64,000 nucleotides of DNA. It comes from an uncultured Collinsella sp. GTDB lineage: Bacteria > Actinomycetota > Coriobacteriia > Coriobacteriales > Coriobacteriaceae. Each line of letters opens with the position of its first letter. Position 1 is the stretch's first letter. Shown here piece after piece: positions 24,131 to 32,136 of this stretch. The notes under the pieces were generated by a model, which did not search any database, had not been told where the DNA came from, and was given only the letters and a program-made list of their open reading frames with translations. A program made the translations under genes and the position numbers. The stretch spans positions 18,703 to 82,702 of the forward strand of contig CAJJZP010000012.1 in the NCBI GenBank assembly GCA_905197665.1, in the 5' to 3' direction.

Positions 24131-25990
24131 ATGTCCTTTGTCGATGAATGGAATTTGAGCTATCCCATTCCGAATTCTATATATAGCGAGAATACGCTAT
24201 CCGTTCGCGGGAGAACAGTTGGACAAGGTGGTGCTGGACAGTACGAACTCAAAGGTTCAGGCTCTCTTGCAAACGGGGATACGCTGACTGCAGTTGACAT
24301 TATCGGACACGCAATCATCTTGGAAGTAGTCGTACCCTCTACTGGGCAAGTTGTCTCCCTTGGCACGCGTTATCCCGTTGCAAAAAAAGGCGGAAAAGTA
24401 CGTGTGCAAATACAAGGAGACGGGGCAAAGCGTCCAAATGTCGGCAACTTGTTTGCCGCACTGCTGTTGTTGCCAGTGACGGGCAAAGTAAACGATTCAT
24501 CGCCGTTGCAAGAGGACGGTTTTGCGGAAAGGACATTCTGGATGGATGCAGCCGAAGTAAAGCCTGTGGGCGTCTCCGAAGATGCATATATCTTGGAGCT
24601 AACGAAACTCTTCTTCGCCACTGGAAGCAGATACAAAGACGGGCAGTTTTCGGGTGCGATAGATTACGACTACAAGTCGAGAATTGACGATCTTATTGCC
24701 CTTTGCAATCGCGGATGCAAGATGAGGGCTGGTAGCCTGACCACGGCATTCAAGTATTTCGCTGACGTTTACGCAGGGAAACTTGAGTTTGATTACAGCG
24801 TGGCTGAGTTCATGCGAAACCTCATAGCGAGCCAATTGATTGCCGAAGAGGGCATCGACTACGAACAAGGCGATGACGTGCTGCCCGCAATGCATCAACT
24901 AATCGACCTTGCTGCAAAGAATTCATCGAAAGCATCAAGCAGAGAGAAGAGGACTTTTCAGCTAAACAACCTTCCAGCTGAATTTAAAACCGACTTCTCC
25001 AGGCGCTACATCACGTCACTACTGGCAAAGCCCTTTGTCATCCTTGCTGGCAACAGCGGAACAGGCAAGACGCGGATTTCCAAGCGTTTTGCAAAGTACC
25101 TTGAGGTCTTGGATGAAGACGGGGAGCCAAACTGGTTGCTCGTCCCGGTCGGTGCCGACTGGACCGACAACACCAAGGTGCTGGGCTTCTTCAACCCGAT
25201 TGCAGACGGCGGCAAAGGCGCGTACGAAGAGACCGGCATACTGAGACTCATCGAACGGGCCAACGCTAACCCCGAGGTTCCGTATTTTCTCATCCTCGAC
25301 GAGATGAACCTGAGCCATGTCGAGCGGTATTTCTCAGACTTCCTCAGCCACATGGAGACCATCGGCGAGGATAACCTCATCGTGCTTGATGGGTACGGCG
25401 ATGGCGGTGCTGGCAGGCTGCCCTATCCGCAGAACCTGTTCGTTGTCGGCACCGTGAACATCGATGAGACCACTTACATGTTTAGCCCCAAGGTGCTCGA
25501 CAGGGCAAACGTCATAGAGTTCAAGCCGTCGAAGGCCGAAGTCCTCGCAGGGTTCAAAGCCATCGAGGATGCGCCGGACGTTGCCGTCGCAGCTTCCGGC
25601 GTCCCCCAGGCTTTTCTGCGTCTCGCCAAGGACATATGGGAGGGAGCCAATTACATCAGCGAAGATGATGCTAACGCCATCTTCGAGAAGTTCGGCAAGC
25701 TGTATGAAGAGCTGGAGAAATGCGGCTATGAGTTTGCCTTCCGCACCGTGCGCGAAGTGCGAATGTACGTTAATGCCGCGCACGAGCTTGACGGCGAGAA
25801 CTACGAACTCGAGCGTTCTGTCGATGAGCAGATTGTCCAGAAGGTGCTGCCGAAGCTCCATGGTAACAAGCGTGAGATCGGCAATCTGCTTAAAAGCCTG
25901 AAAGACATATGCGATGGCGAGCTGAGCTCCGTTAAGATAAGCCAGATGGCAGCGAAACTCGATAACGTGCAGTATGCGAGCTTCATCTAG
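24131..25990 (+). CDS. McrB-like AAA+ restriction subunit (BsuMI/LlaJI type)
   Basis: A 619-residue AAA+ protein. The first ~270 residues form an unrecognised N-terminal region likely to bind DNA. The motor follows: ILAGNSGTGKTRISKRF is Walker A (about residues 303-318), YFLILDEMNLSHVERYFSDFL is Walker B with the DEMN signature of McrB, and VVGTVNIDETTYMFSPKVLDRA is the sensor region. McrB-type motors move on DNA and activate the McrC-type nuclease. The start at ATG 24131 has a weak GGTGG; an in-frame GTG at 24119 is possible. The order of two m5C methyltransferases, McrB-like and McrC-like genes is that of LlaJI and BsuMI. Confidence 0.88.
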   Translation: MSFVDEWNLSYPIPNSIYSENTLSVRGRTVGQGGAGQYELKGSGSLANGDTLTAVDIIGHAIILEVVVPSTGQVVSLGTRYPVAKKGGKVRVQIQGDGAKRPNVGNLFAALLLLPVTGKVNDSSPLQEDGFAERTFWMDAAEVKPVGVSEDAYILELTKLFFATGSRYKDGQFSGAIDYDYKSRIDDLIALCNRGCKMRAGSLTTAFKYFADVYAGKLEFDYSVAEFMRNLIASQLIAEEGIDYEQGDDVLPAMHQLIDLAAKNSSKASSREKRTFQLNNLPAEFKTDFSRRYITSLLAKPFVILAGNSGTGKTRISKRFAKYLEVLDEDGEPNWLLVPVGADWTDNTKVLGFFNPIADGGKGAYEETGILRLIERANANPEVPYFLILDEMNLSHVERYFSDFLSHMETIGEDNLIVLDGYGDGGAGRLPYPQNLFVVGTVNIDETTYMFSPKVLDRANVIEFKPSKAEVLAGFKAIEDAPDVAVAASGVPQAFLRLAKDIWEGANYISEDDANAIFEKFGKLYEELEKCGYEFAFRTVREVRMYVNAAHELDGENYELERSVDEQIVQKVLPKLHGNKREIGNLLKSLKDICDGELSSVKISQMAAKLDNVQYASFI

Positions 25991-25993
25991 CCT

Positions 25994-28429
25994 ATGGACG
26001 GCAGCATCGGCGCAATCCGCTTTGCAGCGGATGGAAGAACAATAGCCAGGCTCTACCAGAGCGGTGCGCATGACCGAGTCGATTGGGACGAGGAACAGCA
26101 GACCGGGCTAACCGGGCTGACGTGTTTCGGTCTCAAGCCGGAAGCATCCCAGAATGGCGCTGGTTCAACACCAGCCTTCGCCGTCAAGGACGGTCTTGAC
26201 GGGAGTCCCACGCTTCGAATCAACGAAACCACATGTTATGTGCTCGAATACGAGCGGACCCCTGATGGTGGCCTGCATCCTCGCGCCTCGTTCCAAAACG
26301 AAGGCAAGAATATCAGGTGCGACAGAAACGGCAATAGTGTCACCTTCCAGTTCGTGAACTATCTCGGGCGTTCGAGGATTCGATTCGGCGAGGAAGCTGA
26401 TGCGCCGATGCTACAGTTCGAAGTCGTCCCGCTCAAGATTGGCTATGAAGACGATTACATCGAGCTCACCGAGGAGCTTGCCGCAAGGTGCGCTGCGCTG
26501 CTCCTTGACTACTCGGGCTCCACGTCGAACGTTTACAAGCAAGCCGACGAGAATCGCGAGACGCTGCTTGAGCAGTTCGTCTTCCTGCGGCAGTTCTGCT
26601 ACGAACCGAACCTCCAAGCCCTCTTCGAGGCGATAAAGAGGAACCCTGATAGGACGCTGGATCACGAGGACGAGCTGCGGTCGGTTGGGGCTGGCATGCC
26701 GTCCCGGAGGTTTTATACGAACCCCTTCTCGAACAGCCGGATGTGGACGCGCTTGAACTGCGGCGGCGATGCGGGAGGCGTCTACCTCCCCCAGATGGTC
26801 AGCGTCACGCGCAAGTACGACCTGCTCGACACGCCCGCCAATCGGTTTGTGAAATTTGCCCTGCATGAGATTGACCGGATCTGCACCTCTCTGATGACTG
26901 TCCTGGATGCCGAGAAGGGCGATACTCGGCAGACGGAGTGTTATCGCGAAGCCGCCGCGCTGCACGCCATGCTGGATACGATACTCAGCGACGCCTTCTT
27001 CGACGATGTCGGCACCCTGCAGATGATGCCTCAGAACAACCAGGTGTTGCAGAAGCGCGAGGGATACTCGCAGATCTTCTTCGCATATTCCATGCTCGAT
27101 ATGGCGCTGCAGCTCGACTGGAAGGGCAAGGATGACATCTACGAGGGCGAATCGAAGAATGTGGCCCTCCTCTACGAGTACTGGATCTTCTTTGAGCTGT
27201 ACGACATCGTAAGGGGGATCGAGGGGTGCGAGCCGATAAGCACCGATGACCACCCATTTATCGGGACGAATCCCGACGGTGGGCTGTCAATATCCCTCAA
27301 GCAGGGCGTACGCTCCTGCCAGTCATTCCAGATTGCGCAGTGCGGCGCGAAGGTAAACCTCTACTACAACCGCACCTTCTCGCCCCGTGACTTTCATGCC
27401 ACTCGTTACGAGGGTTCGTACTCGAGACCGTTCAGACCCGACTACACGCTCGCGATATTCCCGGATGCTTATACAAACGAGCGAGCCGCAGTGCAAGATG
27501 GAGCTGTTGCATTCGTCCACTTCGACGCCAAGTACCGCATCACCGACTTGACGGGGCTTGTCGGCAAGGATGTGGGCACCGAGGAGGCAGAGCGCGAGGA
27601 ACTTAACGAGGAGAAGGCGGCCTCCACCACGAACACCTACAAGCGCGGTGACCTGCTGAAGATGCACACGTACAACGACGCGATACGGCGCACGGTTGGC
27701 AGCTACGTGCTTTATCCGGGGTCGGGCGAAACGGGCGAGAAGGGCCAATTCCGGCTCTTCGAGGAGATTTTGCCGGGTGTCGGCGCTTTCGCCATGAAGC
27801 CGAGCATCAGCAGGACGGCAGAGAATGCGTTGCGCGATTTCATAGAGAAGGTCATCGGCGAGAACACGGCAAGCAATACGCGGCTGAACCGGCTGAGCTA
27901 CTTCACCGAAATGGTTGTGGCTGAGCCTCCAAGCGCGGGCAAGACGGATAGCGACTCCTACGGGCATGGTGGCGAATCGTTCGTGATTGGCTACATTCGA
28001 GGGGACTCTCCCGATGACTACTATCACTTTCTCGAAAGCAGCGGCAGGCTCCGCAAGGGCGGGCGCTTTCTCTTCTACTTCTATGCCATTAAGGACGGGC
28101 ATGTCTACTCGCACCATAAGGATCTCTTCCGCACGTCGTGGTTCCGCTTCTATCGGAACGCCATAAGCCAGACGAACACCTACGAGATCGAGCCTGTGGC
28201 GTGTCGCATAACCTCGAATGAGCTGGTTTCGAGGGACGAGCTGGCCAACCGCCTGGCCGACCTTGGCTACGTGCGGGATCGTGGGAATCAGGGTGCCGAC
28301 TTCTACTATGTCCTGTCCGTGCGGGTGGAAGATGACGCGGCAGAACCCTTAAGCCTGGGGCGCAGGGCGGTGGATGAACAGAACGGCAACGATGCGTTCA
28401 GCCCCCACTCGCCAAAGATTGTTGGGTGA
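25994..28429 (+). CDS. McrC-like restriction subunit with DUF2357-type region and nuclease motif
   Basis: An 811-residue protein that begins 3 bp after the McrB-like gene. The N-terminal part resembles DUF2357/McrC-like proteins (FEVVPLKIGYEDDYIELTEEL, residues ~140-160). A PD-(D/E)XK nuclease core is visible near residues 480-515: RPDYTLAIFP supplies the Asp and FVHFDAKYRI the D-A-K. Residues ~676-811 form a separate C-terminal domain that occurs alone in the protein encoded at 21013-21741. It is presumably the DNA-cutting subunit driven by the McrB-like motor. No ribosome site is visible, so translation is likely coupled to the upstream gene. Confidence 0.85.
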   Translation: MDGSIGAIRFAADGRTIARLYQSGAHDRVDWDEEQQTGLTGLTCFGLKPEASQNGAGSTPAFAVKDGLDGSPTLRINETTCYVLEYERTPDGGLHPRASFQNEGKNIRCDRNGNSVTFQFVNYLGRSRIRFGEEADAPMLQFEVVPLKIGYEDDYIELTEELAARCAALLLDYSGSTSNVYKQADENRETLLEQFVFLRQFCYEPNLQALFEAIKRNPDRTLDHEDELRSVGAGMPSRRFYTNPFSNSRMWTRLNCGGDAGGVYLPQMVSVTRKYDLLDTPANRFVKFALHEIDRICTSLMTVLDAEKGDTRQTECYREAAALHAMLDTILSDAFFDDVGTLQMMPQNNQVLQKREGYSQIFFAYSMLDMALQLDWKGKDDIYEGESKNVALLYEYWIFFELYDIVRGIEGCEPISTDDHPFIGTNPDGGLSISLKQGVRSCQSFQIAQCGAKVNLYYNRTFSPRDFHATRYEGSYSRPFRPDYTLAIFPDAYTNERAAVQDGAVAFVHFDAKYRITDLTGLVGKDVGTEEAEREELNEEKAASTTNTYKRGDLLKMHTYNDAIRRTVGSYVLYPGSGETGEKGQFRLFEEILPGVGAFAMKPSISRTAENALRDFIEKVIGENTASNTRLNRLSYFTEMVVAEPPSAGKTDSDSYGHGGESFVIGYIRGDSPDDYYHFLESSGRLRKGGRFLFYFYAIKDGHVYSHHKDLFRTSWFRFYRNAISQTNTYEIEPVACRITSNELVSRDELANRLADLGYVRDRGNQGADFYYVLSVRVEDDAAEPLSLGRRAVDEQNGNDAFSPHSPKIVG

Positions 28430-28485
28430 TCATCTGGTCATTTTCAGAGTAGCGGTAACACCTACGGGCGCGCGAGGGGCAACGC

Positions 28486-28734
28486 ATGAGGCCAATCGTC
28501 TACAACGGGGTTGACCTGTCGGGCGTGTGCTCTGCCGAGGTCATCGAGAAAGTTGCCCTGCCCGTGGAGGCGGAGACCCTGGCGGTGCCGAGGCGTGCCG
28601 GCGCACTGCTGGTGGCGGGGCGGCTGTCCCCCAGGCTAGTGCGGGCGCGGCTGTTCATGGACACCCGCCCGCGCCTTCAGGACGATGTTCGGCGACAGGG
28701 ACGACGCAGCGGCGCTGCCACGTCGCGCAGGTAG
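28486..28734 (+). pseudogene. Remnant of a phage tail (distal tail-like) gene
   Basis: An 82-residue frame. The first ~58 residues (PIVYNGVDLSGVCSAEVIEK and the following VPRRAGALLVAGRLSPRLV) look like the N-terminus of a siphovirus distal tail protein, which would normally be several times longer. After RARLFMD the sequence becomes arginine-rich and then stops, and no other phage gene is adjacent. I read it as a degraded fragment left by a prophage or by recombination at the edge of the restriction island. Confidence 0.5.
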
Positions 28735-28818
28735 CGGAGGAGGGTTGCTCCCAATGGCCCGCGGCGTCCGCGCCCCGGTGCCACCCCGTGACCGGCGGCT
28801 TCGCTCGAAGCCGCTACA

Positions 28819-29907
28819 TCAGGCTCGTTCCCGCTTTTCCGGGTCATATCCCTTCGTATACACGGTAAAGCTAAGGCTATCTATCGTGCCGGTGCTGTAG
28901 ACGCATGCGTCGGGCGCGCTCCGTGTGCCTTGGGCGGTCGGGTCGGTCGAGACACAATCGTCCCTATCTATTCCAAGCAATGGAATGGGCTTTGCCACCT
29001 GGTCGGCGCTATTAATTTGCGCAATGATCTCCAACAACTCGTATAACTTGATAAGCCATGAGCTGTATGGGTGCTCGCCGGGTCCCTTGTGCTTCAGCGT
29101 GCACTTTGATTGCGGGCTTTCGGCGAGCTGGCTCAAGCGTTCAAAAAGCGCCGGGTACTCGGCTTCGGGAAACTCGACTTGTACATACTGTATGCCATTG
29201 AGGATGAATCCGTACCACAGTACGGGGTATGGAAAACCGTTCCTATCTGGTCGCCTGATTTTTGTCCTGCAATTGGGCTGGTTGACGATAGACAGCCATG
29301 CCGCATAGAGCTCGTCGGAAATTAGGTCGCTCGCTTGGTATGTTGGGCCAAGACCATCGAGAACAAAATTGCCAAGGCTGTCAAAATAGTGGGCACAATC
29401 CGTTAAACCCTTTTCGTATGCCGTGTCGGCTTTTCTCCGTATATTGAGTGCGACGTCGCGGGGTGATTTGCGACCAAGATGTTTTTTGGCGTTGTGCCGC
29501 GGGTTGCAATAGAGCTTGGTCGCCGCGTTATATCGATCGCAGTACTTGCTGTTAGGGCCGGTCGGAAAAAAGAGCGAACCACAGGTTTGGCATGTTATCG
29601 GCATAATGCCGCACAGCAGCAGCTCGTGGAGGATGCGGGCATAAAGGCTTGCAAAGGAACATTCCTCTTCGGTGAAGTAAAGCTCTCCTGCCTTTGCAAT
29701 AACAGCTTGAAGCCTTACGAGCCTATTGAGGTTTTCCTGGTCGTTAAGCTCTGCATACGTGTGGAAGTCTCCATTTGCGTAGATTTGGTTCTCGCGCATA
29801 GCCTCGAGATAGTTCTTGCGAAACGCCTGCATAAAGGGGGCGCTATTCATGCGTTTTATATCGCTCAAATGTTCTTCGAGCTTTTGAGCCGTTTCGTTTC
29901 CGGGCAA
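28819..29907 (-). CDS. C-terminal part of a frameshifted zinc-ribbon protein
   Basis: A 362-residue frame whose centre holds MPITCQTCGSLFFPTGPNSKYCDR, a C-x2-C-x(n)-C zinc-ribbon pattern, followed by TKLYCNPRHNAKK; the type resembles DUF6076 proteins, but I cannot confirm it. The frame is open upstream of its apparent TTG start and encodes FPAAIKTSDPRQFRLFDNQL, which continues the upstream frame (29865-30980) if one T is restored at 30017-30020. So this is most likely the second half of a single 720-residue gene. Function is unknown. Zinc ribbons of this kind often mark nucleic-acid binding. Confidence 0.65.
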   Translation of the reverse strand: MPGNETAQKLEEHLSDIKRMNSAPFMQAFRKNYLEAMRENQIYANGDFHTYAELNDQENLNRLVRLQAVIAKAGELYFTEEECSFASLYARILHELLLCGIMPITCQTCGSLFFPTGPNSKYCDRYNAATKLYCNPRHNAKKHLGRKSPRDVALNIRRKADTAYEKGLTDCAHYFDSLGNFVLDGLGPTYQASDLISDELYAAWLSIVNQPNCRTKIRRPDRNGFPYPVLWYGFILNGIQYVQVEFPEAEYPALFERLSQLAESPQSKCTLKHKGPGEHPYSSWLIKLYELLEIIAQINSADQVAKPIPLLGIDRDDCVSTDPTAQGTRSAPDACVYSTGTIDSLSFTVYTKGYDPEKRERA

Positions 29908-30980
29908 GTGCTTTTTGGCTGCGTATGCAAAAGCGTCGCCAAAGCGGATGATTGCCGGCAGCTGATTATCGAATAATCGAAATTGTCGCGGGTCGCTTGT
30001 TTTGATGGCGGCTGGGAAAACTCTTCGTTTTGCGCGAGCAGGCTAGGTGCCTCGGTGTTTTTAAGCAGCGGGGCAAGCTCCAGACATTCCTGATAAAAAA
30101 CAATGAGAAGCGCTCGAAAGAGATCGGTATTGGTGCAAACGCAAGCTGTTTCTATCTGCGAGTTGACCTTTGGATAGTTGTCTCTTGGATTGTCGCGTTT
30201 ATACGGCACCGGTTCTGTTAGCCCGGTCTTGCCGTTGGTAGTTGTAATGTCCATGTCGTTCGACACGAGCTTGAGATAGGAGCTGAAGAGGGACGCCATT
30301 TCTTGCTTATTGAGTTGGGCCGATGTCGTGATCACCGCGCGGTACAGGCGGTTGATTTCGTTGCACTCAATAGCGTTGTTGTTCATCCAGCAGCTGTAAT
30401 AGCGATAGTCGGGAATCGCTGTGATGTTCATGACACACTGCCTGCAGACATTTTCAAGGAGATACCTGGCCATGCCAGATATCTCTCCGTGTGCATGGCG
30501 CGTAATGGCTTTATCGAATATCGGAGCAAAGAAATCGAGGTCGCGTTCCTTTTGTTTTTGAAGGTTGACTTCGATTTCGGCTTCGTTCAATTCTGCTTGC
30601 GCGGACTCTTGGTCGGAATCGTCTGGATCGAGCCAGTCGTCATGGTCTGGTTCGGCTGCGTAGTCCATCGAAGCGTGTTGCGCATCGTGGGGAGCAGGGG
30701 GCTGACGAATGGCGTTCTGCAAATCGATGTAAAAGCGCAATTTTGCTCGCTCACGAAAGTGGCCCCCAATCTCGTTGAAAAGCGAGCTTAAGTCGACGCG
30801 TAATAGGTCGTTGGCTACGGAGACGAGATTCCATGCGCTTGCATTGCCGGTTGCGTTTCCGTCATCGGCGCAATCAATCTCTGGCGTTCTGTTAAGAAGA
30901 AGCATGCGGGGATTGACGGGAGAGCGAAGAAAGCCAGCCTCGAAACCCCAGCTAAACGGCTCTTTTTCGGAATCAAGCAT
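29865..30980 (-). CDS. N-terminal part of the same frameshifted protein
   Basis: A 371-residue frame read from an ATG with GGAG seven bases before it. It has an acidic low-complexity stretch (DHDDWLDPDDSDQESAQAEL) near residue 115 and a CRQCVMN segment near 185. The last ~45 residues after LLAQNEEF look unlike a natural protein and run to a stop; shifting frame by one base at the four-base run 30017-30020 gives a smooth join to the downstream frame. The gene is on the minus strand, opposite to the flanking clusters. No function recognised. Confidence 0.65.
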   Translation of the reverse strand: MLDSEKEPFSWGFEAGFLRSPVNPRMLLLNRTPEIDCADDGNATGNASAWNLVSVANDLLRVDLSSLFNEIGGHFRERAKLRFYIDLQNAIRQPPAPHDAQHASMDYAAEPDHDDWLDPDDSDQESAQAELNEAEIEVNLQKQKERDLDFFAPIFDKAITRHAHGEISGMARYLLENVCRQCVMNITAIPDYRYYSCWMNNNAIECNEINRLYRAVITTSAQLNKQEMASLFSSYLKLVSNDMDITTTNGKTGLTEPVPYKRDNPRDNYPKVNSQIETACVCTNTDLFRALLIVFYQECLELAPLLKNTEAPSLLAQNEEFSQPPSKQATRDNFDYSIISCRQSSALATLLHTQPKSTCPETKRLKSSKNI

Positions 30981-31089
30981 TAATGCTCCAAACAGCCAAA
31001 ATTTAAAACCCGATAAAAGTCATATTACGCGGCTGTTTGCGGCTGTTCAATGGAATCAAGCGAAAAGGCTTAAAACCAGGGAGGCCGTT

Positions 31090-31416
31090 ATGTCCGATTG
31101 CATCAAGCTCAACAAAGGAAACATCGATGTATGCGAGCGCGAGGTTATCGTTCTTCGCGAGATCATCGCTGCCGCCATGGGTCGTTTGCACCAGATGCGC
31201 AAGCAGTGCGAGCGCGGCTATGTGTCTTCGGAGGATTTCGAGAATGCGTTGGATGCGTACGGAGTAATCAGTGAGCGAGTCGATGAGCTTGACCAGCTTG
31301 GTTTCGAGTTCAGATGGTCGTCAGTCCCCGATGCCGGAATCGATGAGAACGACGGGCTCGAATGGATCGAGGACGACAACCCTCCGCGTGAGCGCGGTTT
31401 TGATATTGCTTGTTAA
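31090..31416 (+). CDS. Small protein of unknown function
   Basis: A 108-residue acidic protein, mostly helical, with EREVIVLREIIAAAMGRLHQ and YGVISERVDELDQLGFEFRW suggesting a coiled-coil hairpin. The ATG at 31090 has AGGGAGG at a good distance; longer in-frame starts lie inside the divergent gene and are unlikely. It is followed after 28 bp by another small-protein gene. Not recognised. Confidence 0.6.
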   Translation: MSDCIKLNKGNIDVCEREVIVLREIIAAAMGRLHQMRKQCERGYVSSEDFENALDAYGVISERVDELDQLGFEFRWSSVPDAGIDENDGLEWIEDDNPPRERGFDIAC

Positions 31417-31444
31417 TGTGACCGAACGGTTGATTGGAGACAAA

Positions 31445-32065
31445 ATGTATCCGTACTACGAATGTGACAACTATCCCATGAGCATTACAGATGATGACGG
31501 CCCGTTTCTGATCATGGAGGCGAGGCTGTCTGGCGACGACGAGCTCAATGATGATTTTAGGAAAGGCGCCAGTTATAGATGCTCGTGTGCGACTGTTTCT
31601 GCGGCGATTGATCTTTGCAGGTCGATGACGGACGGCGATGCCGATCCTTGGTATGAAAGTTGGGAGAAGGCGGTTGAGCGTTATCCGCTCGAGAAATGCG
31701 AGGATGCGACAACGCTGTATTGGATCGAGCCGACCGATCCGCACAAGGCGCTGTGCGCCCTCCAACCCCATTGCGATCTTGAGCCATACGTGGCTGAGGC
31801 AATTGGCGCAGTTGACACGTATCTACTGGAGTGCGCGGACTATCCCTTTACGGTCGATCATTTAGATCTAAAGGACGTTGACGTCCTGCTCAGCGCTGCT
31901 TGGGGATTGGCTCGAGTCCTCGAAGAAACTTGGGGCACTTGCGACCCTGATGATGTTTTGGAAAAGATCGAGGATGCTACGTACAGTGCGTATATAACGG
32001 TTAAGGACCTGATCGCGGGCGAAGAGGCGGCCAAAGCCAGCGCAAAGTCCGATGACAATCTTTAG
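31445..32065 (+). CDS. Acidic protein of unknown function
   Basis: A 206-residue acidic protein starting MYPYYECDNYPMSITDDDGP; GGAG precedes the ATG. It contains several Trp and Cys residues but no motif I can name. It is likely co-transcribed with the 108-residue protein upstream. It converges with the HsdM/S-like gene on the minus strand. Longer in-frame starts lie within the upstream gene and were discarded. Confidence 0.6.
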   Translation: MYPYYECDNYPMSITDDDGPFLIMEARLSGDDELNDDFRKGASYRCSCATVSAAIDLCRSMTDGDADPWYESWEKAVERYPLEKCEDATTLYWIEPTDPHKALCALQPHCDLEPYVAEAIGAVDTYLLECADYPFTVDHLDLKDVDVLLSAAWGLARVLEETWGTCDPDDVLEKIEDATYSAYITVKDLIAGEEAAKASAKSDDNL

Positions 32066-32136
32066 CCACCGCACTGAACGGCGCGCCTGATTGACAGGCC
32101 GTCGGAAAAGTCCGGACAGTCTGCCAATCTCGGTCG

